A stretch of DNA of 64,000 bases from Salvator merianae (lineage: Eukaryota; Chordata; Lepidosauria; Squamata; Teiidae), in the NCBI GenBank assembly GCA_003586115.2, contig QVOM02000126.1:56278943-56342942 (forward strand), in the 5' to 3' direction. How positions within the stretch are numbered: the stretch's first letter is position 1; every line of letters starts with the position of its first letter. Positions 1 through 12,276 of the stretch are shown here, one piece after another. The position numbers and the translations under genes were made by a program. Below the pieces are notes generated by a model. That model worked only from the letters and a program-made list of their open reading frames with translations, was not told where the DNA came from and did not search any database.

Positions 1-516
1 AGGCAAGTCCACAGTGACCCCGCTTCCAAATCTCATGGAGACGTCATAGTTATCCTCCCCTTTTGCAGATGCAGTCTAAGTCTTGGCTTCCACTGTTGTT
101 TCAATGAATGACCCTGCAGGTGAGCAACTTGATCAAAGAATATGATATGGCACTGGGGAAAGAATAATCAGGATTCCCTGCAAGAAGTTTCTATTGTCTT
201 CTGTTTTAATCTGAATAACAATGATTAAGGATCAATTCAAAATAGGGTTGTGCAATCTTAGGAGCTTTAAAATTATTTTACAGGAGAAGACCTCAAATAT
301 ACCAATACATTTAGCAGAGCAATGCTTGTTTTATGTCTCTGACCATTAATGGCTCAAGTATATGTGTACTTAGGTGCCATTTAATATGTCAGCACAGACA
401 TAGCCTTTAGCAAAGACTGTCTGGAGACTTTCCTTTTGTGGTGCTTCCCTAGCCCCAAATCATCAAGAGAGCTATTTGATTAACAACATGACACACTTGT
501 ATAAAATGTACTCTAA

Positions 517-830
517 GCAGCGGTGCAACTGACGTTTTTGCCGCCCGGGGCCACGCAGTGGCAGAGGAGTGCGAGCGAGGGTGCCCTGCCCTGCAGCCTC
601 CTACCCCCACCGCCACCCCACCAACTGCCGGCTGGGTGGGCATGGCTCCACGCGGCTCAGGACACCATGCGGTGCCGCGCTCTCCTTCTCTACAACCTCC
701 TACCCCTGCTGCCGCCCCGCTTGCGCTTGGGTGAAACTTTGTGCACCAGGTGGGCAGAGAAGGGGCTGGCTACATGTGCCACCTGGGACAACGTGCCACC
801 GGGGCAGCCCGCCCCCCCCCCACACACCCT
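517..830. repeat. GC-rich interspersed repeat, copy A
   Basis: A block of about 310 bases rich in C and CpG inside AT-rich surroundings. It aligns by eye over most of its length with the block at about 9505-9795. Shared words include GCCCGGGGCCAC, GAGTGCGAGCGAGG, CCCTGCCCTGCAGCCTCCTACC, CGCTCTCCTTCTCTAC and GGTGGGCAGAGAAGGGGCTGGCT. The phrase 'cctcctaccccc(t)gctgccgc' occurs twice within the copy, so the unit holds an internal imperfect duplication. The block ends in a C-run near 810-822. Proline-rich open frames across it are a by-product of base composition. The class is unknown; a non-autonomous transposon or a processed fragment of a GC-rich sequence are both possible. Confidence 0.7.
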
Positions 831-2721
831 TCCTACTTCACTGACTCTAAGGGTACATTGTCTCAAAGGAAAAAGAGAGAAGTATTCTTTTAAAAAACGA
901 TGCAATGTTTATTTGAAGTGCTTCACTGCCACAAGGATCTTACCTATGGAGATTATGCCACAGGTGTTTAATTTTTGCTCTCCTTGTGTGCAAGAATGTT
1001 CTTAATGGCTGAACTGAACATTACAGGAGGCCCTGAACATTCAACATAGCTGTTTTCTCATTAGTCCAAATACTAGGGTTTTTTTGACTGCGTAATACCT
1101 TGAGGGAAAGAAAACTCCTGGTGATTCAGAAGCACTGTGCTGTTGTATTATCAGAGATGGTGTTTCTACTTACCTTGCTGAGTGCCTCACTGAAGGGGCT
1201 AAGGCAATGCACCTCCACTCATAGTGGCATAAAGATATGCTGCCTGCCTGAGGAATGTGACAGCCATACAAAGTGTCAAGAGGTGAAGGTAGAGACATTA
1301 TGCTCTTCAGAGGAATGCCTAGTTTGTTGCATTGTCAGGCTCTTTCACGTGGGAAAAGGAGATACGGAAGAGCTCTCCAAATCTGTATAGTTAATAGGGA
1401 GTGGTAACAGTCCAGTAGCATAGCTAATGTATGGAAAGCAAAGAATCATATTGACTCCTGGCATCTCCCCAGGAGGTGGTTATGGAAAACTGCTTCTGTA
1501 TGTGCCAAGAAAACTACATGGATGTCTTTCACGTAGTCAGCAGGGCAGCTTTTGCGTGGGCCACCTGCTGCCAGGCAATGTAGGATCCACATGGTAGAGT
1601 GGCTCCTGGGATGCTATAGCCTCATGGGCCTTAACCCTCGAGTGCTCCCTGGTATGAAAATCATTCCAAAGAACACCACTTTAAAGCAGTCTGCTGAGCG
1701 TTTCTGGATGTGGGTCAGTCCAGCCACCCATCTTCGGATATAGAGCAGGAAAGATAAATAAATAAATAAATAAATAAATAAATACCTATGGCTGGATTGG
1801 CCCAAGTGCCATGTGGCCACTGAGTCTACCCTCTTTCTTTTTCCAGATGTCCAAGTTAAAGCTCTCTTCCTGACAAATGTCCAGTTTTGACTTAAATGCA
1901 AGTGGAGTTGGTTTGCCACTCCTGCCCTGGGAAATTGGCTCAACTGCTGAACTGCCCTTGCAGTAGGGAAGACTTTGTTGATGGTGCCTGTCTACTTGTC
2001 ACTTAAGCCCATCGTTCTGCAGTGTAAGCACCTTCACCACCAGATCCCTGCAAGTGGAAATGTGGAGGCATTTTTTCCAGTGGCAATCGTGGTGCCTCTT
2101 CCCAGGCACCCATGTAGAAGCCAGCTTCTTCTGCAAGTGGAGACCCAGCCTCAGAAAACAGGTGATGACCCTTTTCCATATTCCACCATAAGTACATTGA
2201 GATGTAATAACACTAGAGGAGTACGCCCCACCCCAACTCATCGCATACTGAATTTGCTGTCTTGCACACAAACAAGTGAAAAATAGAGTCAAGGATAAAA
2301 TATTTAAAAATTTTGCTAAAATCTTGACATAAAAAATTAGTGGAGGAAATAAAATTCAGGCCAATACTATGACTGCAAATTTATGCATTTCATCCTAGAC
2401 ATGATCTTTCCCATTTGAGAAAAAGGCAACAGCAGCTTCCGTTAGGGATATGCATGAACAGGTTTATCATACCGTTAGCAGCAGACAAACCTGTCAAAGA
2501 AAGCCAGGGTTGCAAGGTCCAATACCTTGCAGGCCCAGACCCTCTGCAAAGGCAAGGTGAAAGTGAGAGCTCATTGAGGTTAAAGACAAAGTTCACCCAT
2601 CTCCATTGTTTTCCCTGCCTCCCCTGCCAGCTGGCTGTGTGGAGCTTTTGATGGCATCATGGCATTGCCCACTGTAGCATCATGGTTGTGACTGCCGCCA
2701 AGCCTGAAAGGGATTCATACA
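831..2721. other. No gene recognised
   Basis: AT-rich unique-looking sequence with no recognisable exon. At 1404-1430 a short stretch (gtaacag-ccag-agcatagct) resembles the left flank of the GC-rich repeat at 9499-9525. A simple AAAT tract lies near 1754-1784. Confidence 0.5.
1700..1784 (+). repeat. Retroelement-type 3' tail with (AAAT)n
   Basis: A run of about seven AAAT units follows 'gatatagagcaggaaagat', which resembles the 3' ends of reptile SINEs/LINEs that finish in 'ggcgggatataaataaat'. Only the tail is recognisable. Confidence 0.5.
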
Positions 2722-2870
2722 AGTTAATAAACAGGGTTAATTAACTGTTGTTAACTAATGGGGCAATGGGACTTAATTGATGGTTGTTAATTAAGAGCGA
2801 TTAATTAACAGACATTAATTAATAACGGTTAATAAATAAGCATTAGCTAACAGGGATTAATCAATAGGAC
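2722..2870. repeat. TTAATTAA-motif array, block 1 (G-rich strand up)
   Basis: About 150 bases made almost entirely of TTAATTAA-like words (full octamers near 2740, 2789, 2800 and 2814) separated by 5-15 bases. The non-AT bases between the words are mostly G on this strand. One word extends to the perfect palindrome GTTAATTAAC near 2739. It belongs with the larger array at 3365-4545 and is separated from it by about 500 bases of ordinary sequence. Confidence 0.8.
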
Positions 2871-3364
2871 AGTGTTGTTTTTAAAATCTTGTTACTCTGT
2901 TGGAAGGCAATGGTCATTTGAAACAGTGCAGGGTTTAGGGGAATTTCTCTCAGACTTCAGCTGTACACATATGGAAAAGAGGAAATCAAACCAAAGTTCA
3001 TGCATGTCAGCAGATACATACAGGACAGCACTCTTAGATCTTAGTTTTAGAAGAGAAAAACGGAGAAAGAAATTAACCCTCAGACAATAAAACTTACACA
3101 AGCATCTGTCCTTGTATTTACATATTGAATTATAAAATCACTAAAACAAGGAAAAACAAAACTCAGATTGGATACATCTAAAAGTCTCATGGAAAAGAAC
3201 AAACTAAACATTCTAAGCCTGGATGATAAGGATTTTCAAAAAGTCTGGGATTTTCCAGTTTCAGACTTTAAAATCCAGAATTTACATTTATTGATATTTC
3301 TCTGTAGACATGATTTTTTCAAGTAAAGTTTTTCACAGAATAAATGAAAGAATGTAAATCAAAT

Positions 3365-4545
3365 AATGTTTGTTTATTAACACCAATTAACACTGATTAA
3401 TTAACCAGCAGCTGATAGCTGATGTCTAACTGATGTCTATTAATTAACACTCTTCATTTAGCCATTAGCAATAAATACACTTTAATATCACATGTTAATT
3501 AACATTACTGCCAATTACCCATTAATTAAAACTCATTAATTAACGCTATTAATGAATTATCAGATCAGCTTTACTCTATTCCCCTTAACTAAGACCCATT
3601 AATTAACACCAATTATGATAAAAACACACATTAATTAACATGCATTAACTTCAGTTACTATAAATTAATACTTGTTAATTAAAATTCATTAAGGAACATG
3701 TTTCCATTAATTAAAACTGATTATAACTTAAAATTAACACTGTTAAACTCCCATTCACATTAAATAACATGGAAGACTTTTAATTAAGACCAATTATAAC
3801 TTATCAGGCATTCATTACCACTCTTCAGTTACCCTAGCTCTAATTACCTATTGCTACTTTATACTCACTACCATCAATTAACACCATTCATTAACATGTA
3901 TTAATATTAATTACTATTAACACCTATTAATTAATGTATTAATTAAAGCAGTTAATTAGCATGACAATTAGCATTAATTCTCATGATTAATGCATTAATT
4001 AACATCAGTTGCAGTTAAATAATGGGTATTAATTCAATCAATTAGTGTCATTATCATTAGTTAACACATGTTAAATATTACCCATTGATTAACACCCATT
4101 CACTTGTCTTGGTTACCACAATTAGCAGTTGTTAATTAATATCTGCCAATGAACATGTGTTAATTAATACCCTGCCCCTTAATTAACACACCAATTGCCA
4201 ATAACTGGCAACCATTAATTGTGATGCATTACTTAATAGTGGTTCCAATTAATTAATGCCTCTTAATTAGCTATTAGTTAACATGGTTAATTAAATCTAT
4301 TACCAATTAATTAACATGGGTTAATTAAGTTAGTTGATTAATGAATGCTAATTGACTGGACCAATTTCTGGGTATTAATTCACAGGCATTATATGAGGTT
4401 GTTAATTAATAGGTGTTAATTCATGGAATTTCATTAATAGATTAATTTAATAGTGGTCAATCAATGGGTGTTAATTCATGGGAACTAATTAATCAAGGTT
4501 TACTATAGGGCATTAATTAACAGAGATTAATTATTGGGGGTTATG
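3365..4545. repeat. TTAATTAA-motif array, block 2
   Basis: About 1.2 kb in which ATTAATTAACA-like units recur every 10-40 bases. By eye there are about 25 exact TTAATTAA octamers over both blocks. Up to about 4200 the spacer bases are C-rich (units read CATTAATTAACAC). From about 4280 to 4545 they are G-rich (GTTAATTAATGGGTG), so the unit changes strand inside the array. It has no coding potential and no fixed spacing, so it is a degenerate short tandem array rather than a clean satellite. TTAATTAA is also a homeodomain/HNF1-like core and a matrix-attachment-like AT motif. Any such function is inference. Confidence 0.8.
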
Positions 4546-5987
4546 ATGCAGGGAAATTGGGACCGTTTTTCAGACCAATTGAAAGCTGATAGCTTGCATC
4601 ACAAAACTGAAATGGAAATTGTTCTGCACCACCTAGTCCTATGAAATCTAAATAAAAAGGGTAATCTCAAGCACATCAGGAAGTTTCTCAATGTCTAAAA
4701 GTAGAGTTAGAATTCATTTGGTTTTGGACCATTGTAGATGTGATTCAGAATCATTTCATGGAGTTAGTATTAGATAAATGTCCAATATTAGTGATTAATA
4801 AGATGAGAAATACTGAAGGCAGATTAATCAGATGGCAAATATTAAAGACATGAGGATGGCAGAGGTTAATGACATAAAAAGATACTGAAGTGAAGACCAA
4901 TATTAGCAAGGAATATATCAGAAGAGTAAAGAAAGTCCTTAAATCAGAACTCAACTGTGTTCATGCGATAAAAAAAAGGACATTTGGGCACTATTGGATT
5001 GTTGTGGTGGTGTTCTACAAGAGTCATGATGCTTTATCTTCAAATCACATTTGGCTTCCTTAAGAAGGACACTACAGCTCTTTCTGCACTTACTTGAATT
5101 CTGGAACAAGAAGGGGGTTAAAGAGGCCACTCCTAATCCTAGCTCGCTCCACATTGGATGAAGCTACGGATTAGGATAGGGCACCATATTGCAGTCCTGC
5201 AGTGGAAAAGGTCCACAACTTTAAAGAGGTCCACAACTAAACCAGCCTTTGTATTATGGACCACGAAGGGTGGGTGGACAGCACACCCCTGAAGTCCAGA
5301 ATATAGTGGGGAGTCCTTTTTAATAATGCACCAGGAAGTGCTGCCAGAAATTGGCATGCTCTGAAACAGATCCTACCCGAAACTGCAAAGACTGGGTGCT
5401 GGCTTCAAAGGTTGAATCCAGACTTTGAAGCTGGTGGCTGGGCCTGGGTCACTTTGGGCTGTCTGAATGTGGACAACCTTGGAGTGGGCCACTGCTAGTT
5501 CACTCCAGTTTGGCTCACCCTATATGGTCTGGGACAGCCCATGTGGTAAGGAAATGACCAGAGTTTGTGTGTTTTGAAAAGGAGGTGACAATGAAGACAC
5601 TGTCATTTCATGACTTCAATCCTTGTTTGACCCATCTCATAAAGCCTTCCATGGTGAAAGTCCATAAGCACTATGGCCAAAATAAAGTGTAATTTGAGGC
5701 TGAGAGTAAACATGCATCAGTGAGTCTGCTGGGAGGAATCTATTTGAAATAAAGAAACAGTAATCAAGAAAAGGTTATTGGGCAGATGAGCACTGGAGTT
5801 CATAAAATAAAGGCATCATGTTGGCAATAGTAGCCTAATGATTTTCTTTGGGATTAATTAGAATTAAGCACAGAAAGAAACTCCGCTGACAATTCTATCT
5901 GTAATGGATTATTTTGTAAGTGGGTAACAGATAAGATACCACTGGAAGGATCCTGTCTGAAATGACTTTAAGATTATACAGATAGAC
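4546..5987. other. No gene recognised; possible old element remnant
   Basis: Around 5072 the word GCTCTTTCTGCACTTAC resembles the ends of the small inverted-repeat elements elsewhere in the window. About 5330 holds 'ggaagtgctgccagaaat', similar to words near 9832 and 12545. No second end or target duplication was found. The rest shows nothing recognisable. Confidence 0.4.
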
Positions 5988-5990
5988 TTA

Positions 5991-6437
5991 GGGTGTGGTC
6001 ACATGGGGGGGTTGGGGGCTTCCATTTTCTGGGGTCACCCAATTTGACACAGGAAGCCTCCATGTTAGACAGTTTCTTGTCTTTTTTTTTTTTTAAAGTG
6101 GCTAAAAGCCTCCTACCTGACAGTTCTTCCCATTGTCACCTTTCCTGCTCACCTGCTATTCTTCGCCATCATCCTGAGTTTCCAGCCTCTGGGATTCCAT
6201 GGACCTGATTGGTCAGTGGCTGTAGCAAACTGGGACTGGCTAGGAGTTCATAGCCTCCCACCCTATCCAACCCAAACTGTTGTGACTCGCCCCAAGAGTG
6301 ATTATTTCGTGTCTGTGGAAGGGGTGGATAATCAGAGGCTTCGAATGAGATAATTTTTTTGATATATATGTTCTGTATGTTCCTCGAGTCTCAGATTTGT
6401 CCTGAGGGCACCCCTAAACACATGTGTGAACACACCC
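5991..6437. mobile_element. Non-autonomous PIF/Harbinger-like element (MITE)
   Basis: The left end is GGGTGTGGTCACATG and the right end, read on the other strand, is GGGTGTGTTCACACATG. The 447-bp element is flanked on both sides by TTA (5988-5990 and 6438-6440), the duplication expected of PIF/Harbinger transposition. There is no transposase frame, so it would be mobilised in trans. The copy at 19537-19957 shares its right third, including 'gtggaagg..ggataatc.gaggctt' and 'cccctaaacacatgt'. Just outside the duplications both flanks carry a similar 15-base word (agattata..gatag). Confidence 0.8.
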
Positions 6438-9400
6438 TTAGATTATATGGATAGCGAGACTTTTTATTGCATCAAAACCTTTTATTATAGTGCTTCTACA
6501 CAGGGCATGATTTGTTCTGATTGTGTAGAGGGTTGGTGCAAGACATTTGGTATCATATCCAAGTCAAGATGCATCAGCCGACTTATTTTCATATCAGAGG
6601 CACAAACAAACAAACAAACAAACAAACAACAAAACCTTATAATCACCTTTCCTCCTGCTTGCTTTATTCTGCCGTAGGGCATGAGCCCTACGTCACAAAC
6701 AGGTTTATGTGCATAAACTATTGATTAGACCATACTGCAATTAAATTCAAAGGCATTTAATGATAATGACATTTAAAATGCTTACAATTAACACTGAGTG
6801 TGTCTCTACCATGTTGGCCTCAGTGCCAGATCAGGCTTCTCTCTAGGCCCCTGCAGGCTTCAGACAGCCTCAGAAAAGGGTTTGCTTGTAGTGCTGCCCT
6901 GAGGCTGCTGTTTTGCGGTCTTTGCGCCGGTGCTTGCAGACCTTCTCCCAGCCCAGGCAAGCCATGAATGGAAACGTGGCCTATTTCACTGTGGTAAGGG
7001 GCCAGCTCAGTGTATGAGAAGCAGCTTCAGATCTTTCTTTCGCACACTGAAGTTTTTGCAACTTGGAGGGGAATTGTCCTTCTGTGTGTCCCTCCATGCC
7101 ACCCCTTCAGTTTGTGGAGACACAGCCATTGCCTCTTTTTAGTGCTTTTGTAAACTTTGTAGATTTTCTCACTCTCTCACTGTGTAAGCTAATGAGAAAG
7201 TTCTACAGAGCTTATGCAGCAGTTGTGTATGACTTTTGTCTAGTGATGTTTTCTATTGACAGAATTTAACAGAAAATATGTGTGACTTCAGTTCTCAAAG
7301 TCTATAGACTTTGAGGTTAATTTTTATGGAATCCAGTTAAATATTTATAAAAGGTCTAAGCTGATTCCTTCCATAAAGCCTATTGGGTTTTTTCCATAAT
7401 GTTAGATTTTCAGTGCTTCTGAGAATAAGATACTTCTATTTTATGTTCCTAAAACTAGCCAATGTTATCTACATTAGACTAGTCATAAACTAATTTGCAT
7501 TGTAATTCTCCAGGGTATTCTGGTGAGATGCATTTTGGTTTAATTCTCTTGTGCTTTATCAATATACTAATAATTCTTGATAAAGAGGTATGCAGGCTTG
7601 CCTATACAAGAATACAAAATATATACTCAATCCACTTTAATTAGGCCTGTAAATCTGATGTAAAGCAGTTAATCTCTACTAAATTCTCAGACATGACCTT
7701 TTAGAAGAGATTAAGTGTTTTAACCCCCTTCAGAACAAGACTGAGTTTCATTGAAGAGAAAATGCCTAATCCATAATAAGGATATTTACTCTGGAGTTAA
7801 AATCTGAGACTTACAAGAAGAAAGGAAGAAACAGATGATTCAGTTACAAGACGTCCTTTTCATCTGTGCTGAAACTTGCAGAATAAGCTAAGAGGAGACG
7901 AGAATGATTAGAAATTTATGATAGATCAGTTGAGCAAGATACCATGTGAGTTTTTGCTTCAGTTGAGTTCCCATGCACCATTTTAATTATGATTTTCCTT
8001 CCCTGATTTGTTATATACCTCAGCATGCATATTTGGTGACTGTTTCCATAGAAACTATTCATTTCATTAGGAGTCCTCACATCCAAACATGATGGACCAT
8101 GGGTGAATTGCATGCTTGCAAAATTATTTTGATAGCTTTCACCAAACACCAATCAACCCCCAGTTTGTAATAGCACATGATACCAAAACATGTATGTGGT
8201 GAGACATTTGAAACTAATGAAAGACTGGGAGAAAGAATGAATAATAACATTGTTTCTAGGTGGTAATGATGGTATGGAACATCCACAACAAGTTCAGTGT
8301 TAGAATATCTCTTTTGCATGCAGAAGGCTCTTGGTCCATTTCTTGGATCCCTATCTGTAACCCTGGAAGGCTGCAGCAAGTCTGGGTAGATAGCACTGAG
8401 CTAGGTAGATACATGGTCTCACTTGGTCTATGTAAGTAGAGGCTTATCACTGATTTGTCTCCTAGGCTTGAAATGCATTTCAGGACCACCAGAATGTTAA
8501 GCAATTCTCCCTTTCAGGATTTCTCTGAAGCCAATTATGGGCCAAGAGGACGCACAGACACCTGGCTCAGATTCTCAGCTTGCATCTAGCTTCCTATATT
8601 GTCTGGAAGGAAATCTTTGAGAAGGAAATGGAGGAAGACATCTCAGAGAAAGAAAGGAGCAGCAGAAGAGAAGCATTGCCCACTCCTGTTCAGAATGCAA
8701 GCCAGACTGAGGAGTTGCACTGGGCAGCCTAACTCTCCATAGCAGTTGAATTAGCAGAAATGTTGCCTGAAGGTCTAGCCAGGGTAGTTTTAAATCCATT
8801 TCCACTCATTGGCTCTCCCATAGCAAGGCAGAGGAGACATCAGTGGTTGCTGGTGTTCATTGAAGTTTACAGGAAGTGGAGCGAGGGATGAAAAGGTGGG
8901 GTCAATTAAAAGTGGAACATTTCATGGTTACAACCCTTTTCCAGAGGAATCAGCATCAGAATGGCATGTGTTGCCCAGTGCCAACTTAGAGCTAGAATTC
9001 CTGCCACACCTCAGGTCACCAGCTAACATTCTTCCTGAAGATTTAGATTGTTAAGTTTCCAGTGGCCATGAAAGACCATCATAGTCTTGATTATGCAGAC
9101 TGGTGCCCATTTTGGCTGATGGAATGAGAAAGCAATGCCAGGAGTGATGCCAGGGATCAGAAATGGATAGGGCTAACAGGAGTGAAACACTGTTAGGGCT
9201 CTAATTCTATTCTGTTCAAACCCACATGGAAATTGGCATCACTGAATATAAAGGATCATGCAAGAGGCTTTCTGGACTAATATTACCATATCAGAACACA
9301 AAGGAGACTCTGGCCTATTGAAAACTTTTACTATGGGAAATAAATTAATGTGCTCAGCTGGGGTGTAGCTGTAAGTGAGTGTGAAAGGAGTCCAGCACTT

Positions 9401-9504
9401 CCGTTATGACATGGGAAAGGCATGAAAAAAGCCTGCAGTACTTGTGCTCTTATATGGAAGTATGAGAAGAAGATTCTGGATCTTCTGGGAGAGTCCTTGG
9501 TAAC
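6438..9504. other. No gene recognised
   Basis: Three kilobases of AT-rich sequence with a CAAA tract at 6601-6628. The stretch 7270-7920 is AT-rich and contains no repeat I recognise. Short open frames on both strands show no family features. Confidence 0.45.
6601..6628. repeat. (CAAA)n microsatellite
   Basis: About seven uninterrupted CAAA units. Confidence 0.9.
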
Positions 9505-9795
9505 AGACCAGCAGCATAGCTGATGTTTTTGCTGCCCGGGGCCACACGGCGGCAGAGAAGTGCGAGCGAGGGCACCCTGCCCTGCAGCCTCCTACCCCTG
9601 CTGCCGCTCAGCTGACTGCTGGCCAGGCGCGGTGCCACACAGTGCCACGCTCTCCTTCTCTACAGCCTCCTACCCCCGCCGCTGCCCCGCTCGCACAAAA
9701 CTTTGCACTCCAGGTGGGCAGAGAAGGGGCTGGCTGCATGTGCCGCCTGGGACAACGTGCCACCTGAGGCAGCTCGCCCCTCCCACTTCCTATGC
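9505..9795. repeat. GC-rich interspersed repeat, copy B
   Basis: Second copy of the block at 517-830, in the same orientation. It begins near 'agcatagctgatgtttttgc' and runs through GCCCGGGGCCAC, GTGCGAGCGAGGGC and GGTGGGCAGAGAAGGGGCTGGCT to 'cgcccctcccacttcc'. Differences from copy A are mainly C/T and G/A changes at CpG plus several short indels. That pattern fits two separate insertions of one family rather than a recent local duplication. Confidence 0.7.
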
Positions 9796-9824
9796 CACTG
9801 CAACAGATCACTTCTGACGGTCAT

Positions 9825-10080
9825 TTCCAGTGGCACTTCCTAAAGCGCTACCAGAAAGAGTCCTCTAGCATATTCCGGCCTGCAGGGATATGTTGTCTGT
9901 ATACCCTTCATAGTCTGGAATGCAGGCACTGGCCTGCTTGTGGATCTCTTTAGAGATCCACCACTTCCTTCAGTGCAGATGGACTGTGATGGGGGGCAGG
10001 GCATTCTGTATTGTGCGCCAACATGCGGATGGCAGGCCCATATTCTGGAATGTATTCTGGAATAAAGGTAAGTGTGGAAA
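9825..10080. mobile_element. Probable fragment of a small inverted-repeat element
   Basis: The right side ends GTAAGTGTGGAAAGAGCC followed by TAA, which matches the end signature of the window's MITEs (reverse complement GGCTCTTTCCACACTTAC). The interior (ttccagtggcacttcc, cctgcagggatat, gtctgtatac) resembles 12545-12640. The left end could not be fixed, so the limits are approximate. Confidence 0.4.
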
Positions 10081-10090
10081 GAGCCTAACT

Positions 10091-12276
10091 ATGAAGGTAG
10101 CCTGAAGCTGTATTAAAATTTAAGCATGGATGAGTACTTCATTGATAACTCCCCAGAAGAAGACGGCCAGCAATTGTCTTACTCTCAAGTTTACTTTTGT
10201 TTTTGTTTTCTTGTATGGCTGAAAAGAAAGCATATTTGTTCTTCCTCCTGCCCTAATAGCAGAATTCCTGAAGAGGATTGAAGCTAAATTTCTAGATGGA
10301 TGTCAAACGCTAAAGAGTTTTGGAGCTGTGGCTAACATAAATCAAAAAGAGCTAAGAAATGACCTAAAGATTCTATTAAAAATCTCCTCATTTGTCATTT
10401 GGGTAATTTGAAAAATTTCATTAATAAGCGTGTATCCTAAGACAGCATTCCTTCTTACCCAACCCTGTGGCAGTCTGAGCTGTTTTTTAGATACTACATT
10501 CTCAAAGCAATAATTCCACTAACCTATACTGGAGCGGGAAAGATTAATGTGTTGCCCTACAGATACTGAACTGCAGTTCCCATCAGTCCTTGCTATGGGT
10601 CATGCTGGCAGATTGATAGGACTTTGGTTAACAGCTGTAATTTGGCCATATATCAGCCAATCTTAACCGACTCGCTGTGTGTTCCTTACTATGGCGTCAT
10701 CTTCATTTTCTGCATGTGAGGAGTTCCAGCTATAAAACTCAAACATGGCAAAATAAAATTTTAATAAGTAATGTCTGAAATGCTATCAGAATCTTCACTC
10801 TGTGAAGAACTGTGTATTATCACAGTGTGTAAAACCATATGAGCATAGCCATCCTGCCTGACAGGAGGGGAAATTGCTTGCTAGGGACTTCTGCACCAAT
10901 CTTTAGCAAACTACTGCTTATTAGTTACAAACGCAAAATCTCCTTAGACCAAAATCTCCAAACTCTCCAACTCTCTCTCTTTCTGGAGTAATTATGCAAC
11001 TGTGTTTCGAGCATGATAAAATTCTAAATTAATAAAATTAAAACTAGTGTGATTTCCATAGTCTTGGAAATGAAAGACCAGGACTGTGGCCACACTCAAT
11101 GTTTAATCTGTTTTCAGGCCATCCTTTGTTCTCAGGGATCACACACCAAAAAGCATTTCTATTTTTTCTCCAGACTATCCCTCTCCAATTCGAACTATCC
11201 TGTAATTGGATTATCCCAGCATTGAATCTGTTTCAGCTGCAAGAAGGCAAGAAAAAAAGATGTGCTGCTCTCTCTCCAAAGCTGGATTCTTCCTGAGGTT
11301 TAGATCAGGAGGAGGGTTGAGGGAGAGGCTGCACAGCACTCAGCACATGCTCAGGGGTCTGTGAGCTGTGCTCAGAGAGCAAAGTACAAGCAGGCATGAG
11401 ACCACACTGGGTAGTCCAGGCAAAGCCCTGCCAGTCTCAGAGCTGTTTAGCCACAACGTGGAGGGCAGCCTGTGGGCTCTGGTGCCCAAAGCTGGAGAGA
11501 TGATCCAAGCTGGCCTGTCTGGCACATCCTCATCCACCTGTTGCCAGCCACAATCTGGCTGTGCCACCCCAGAGCCATCTTGCCTTGCCTCACCCCAGGA
11601 ATGGCATCCCATTCTGAGTGATTAGTTGTGAACAGTTCAAAAATGGTCTAAGTTCCTTTTCCATCCTAAAATGGACTATCATGTTGTGATGCGACCAGAC
11701 CCTTATTTCCAAAGTGGGCTGCATTCACACAGCTGAAAAAGGCTACCTACAAAGGGTCCAAGGAATGGGACATCTGCACACCGGTGTCCCCATTGGGCTT
11801 GCAGCTCCCCCTCAAGAGTTGTAAAGTGCCCTTGTAGATGTTCTTCCCACCAAGTGCAAAAACCTACTCTGACGGCACATATTGCCCTCCTGTATCCCCA
11901 CCAACACCTTGTAGAGGGGAGGCAGTAGCAGAGGAACCTTACCTAAGTCACCGTCTTCATGGTGACATTTAGTAATGGACAGAAAATGGCCAACTTCCAC
12001 AAGATGGGCGGCATCTTTGAAGGTAGAAAACGTGTAAAGACAGGAGACACGGGCAATATGAGATCCTAAAAGGAGTCAGCACAGAAAAAAACCTCCACAG
12101 ATCAAAAGATGGTTCTGGAAACAAGATTTCAGGGAGTAGCTAAACATACAACCCTGAGGACAATAGCATGAGCAAGGATATTTCCAGAGGGGACAAAGTA
12201 AAGATCCCAACAAAAAGGGCTCAGTATACCATTTCTGACAGACCTGATGATTGGGCAGTGCCAATTTGGTCTCTGA
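10091..12276. other. No gene recognised; small repeat fragments
   Basis: Near 10570-10640 'ctgcagttcccatcagtcc...catgctggcagat' resembles the common reptile repeat phrase 'actacaactcccatcatcc...gctggc'. At about 11719 'gggctgcattcacacagctgaaaaagg' resembles the stretch at 62148, suggesting another shared element family. Apart from these, nothing recognisable. Confidence 0.4.

Noticed and set aside
523..1005. 160-codon proline/leucine-rich plus-strand frame
   Set aside because: It lies on the GC-rich repeat that recurs at 9.5 kb. Frames exist on both strands and no domain is recognisable.
2722..4545. Possible CRISPR-like or centromeric satellite array
   Set aside because: The repeated word is short, palindromic and irregularly spaced. 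There are no unique spacers of constant length and no regular period, and the sequence is eukaryotic.
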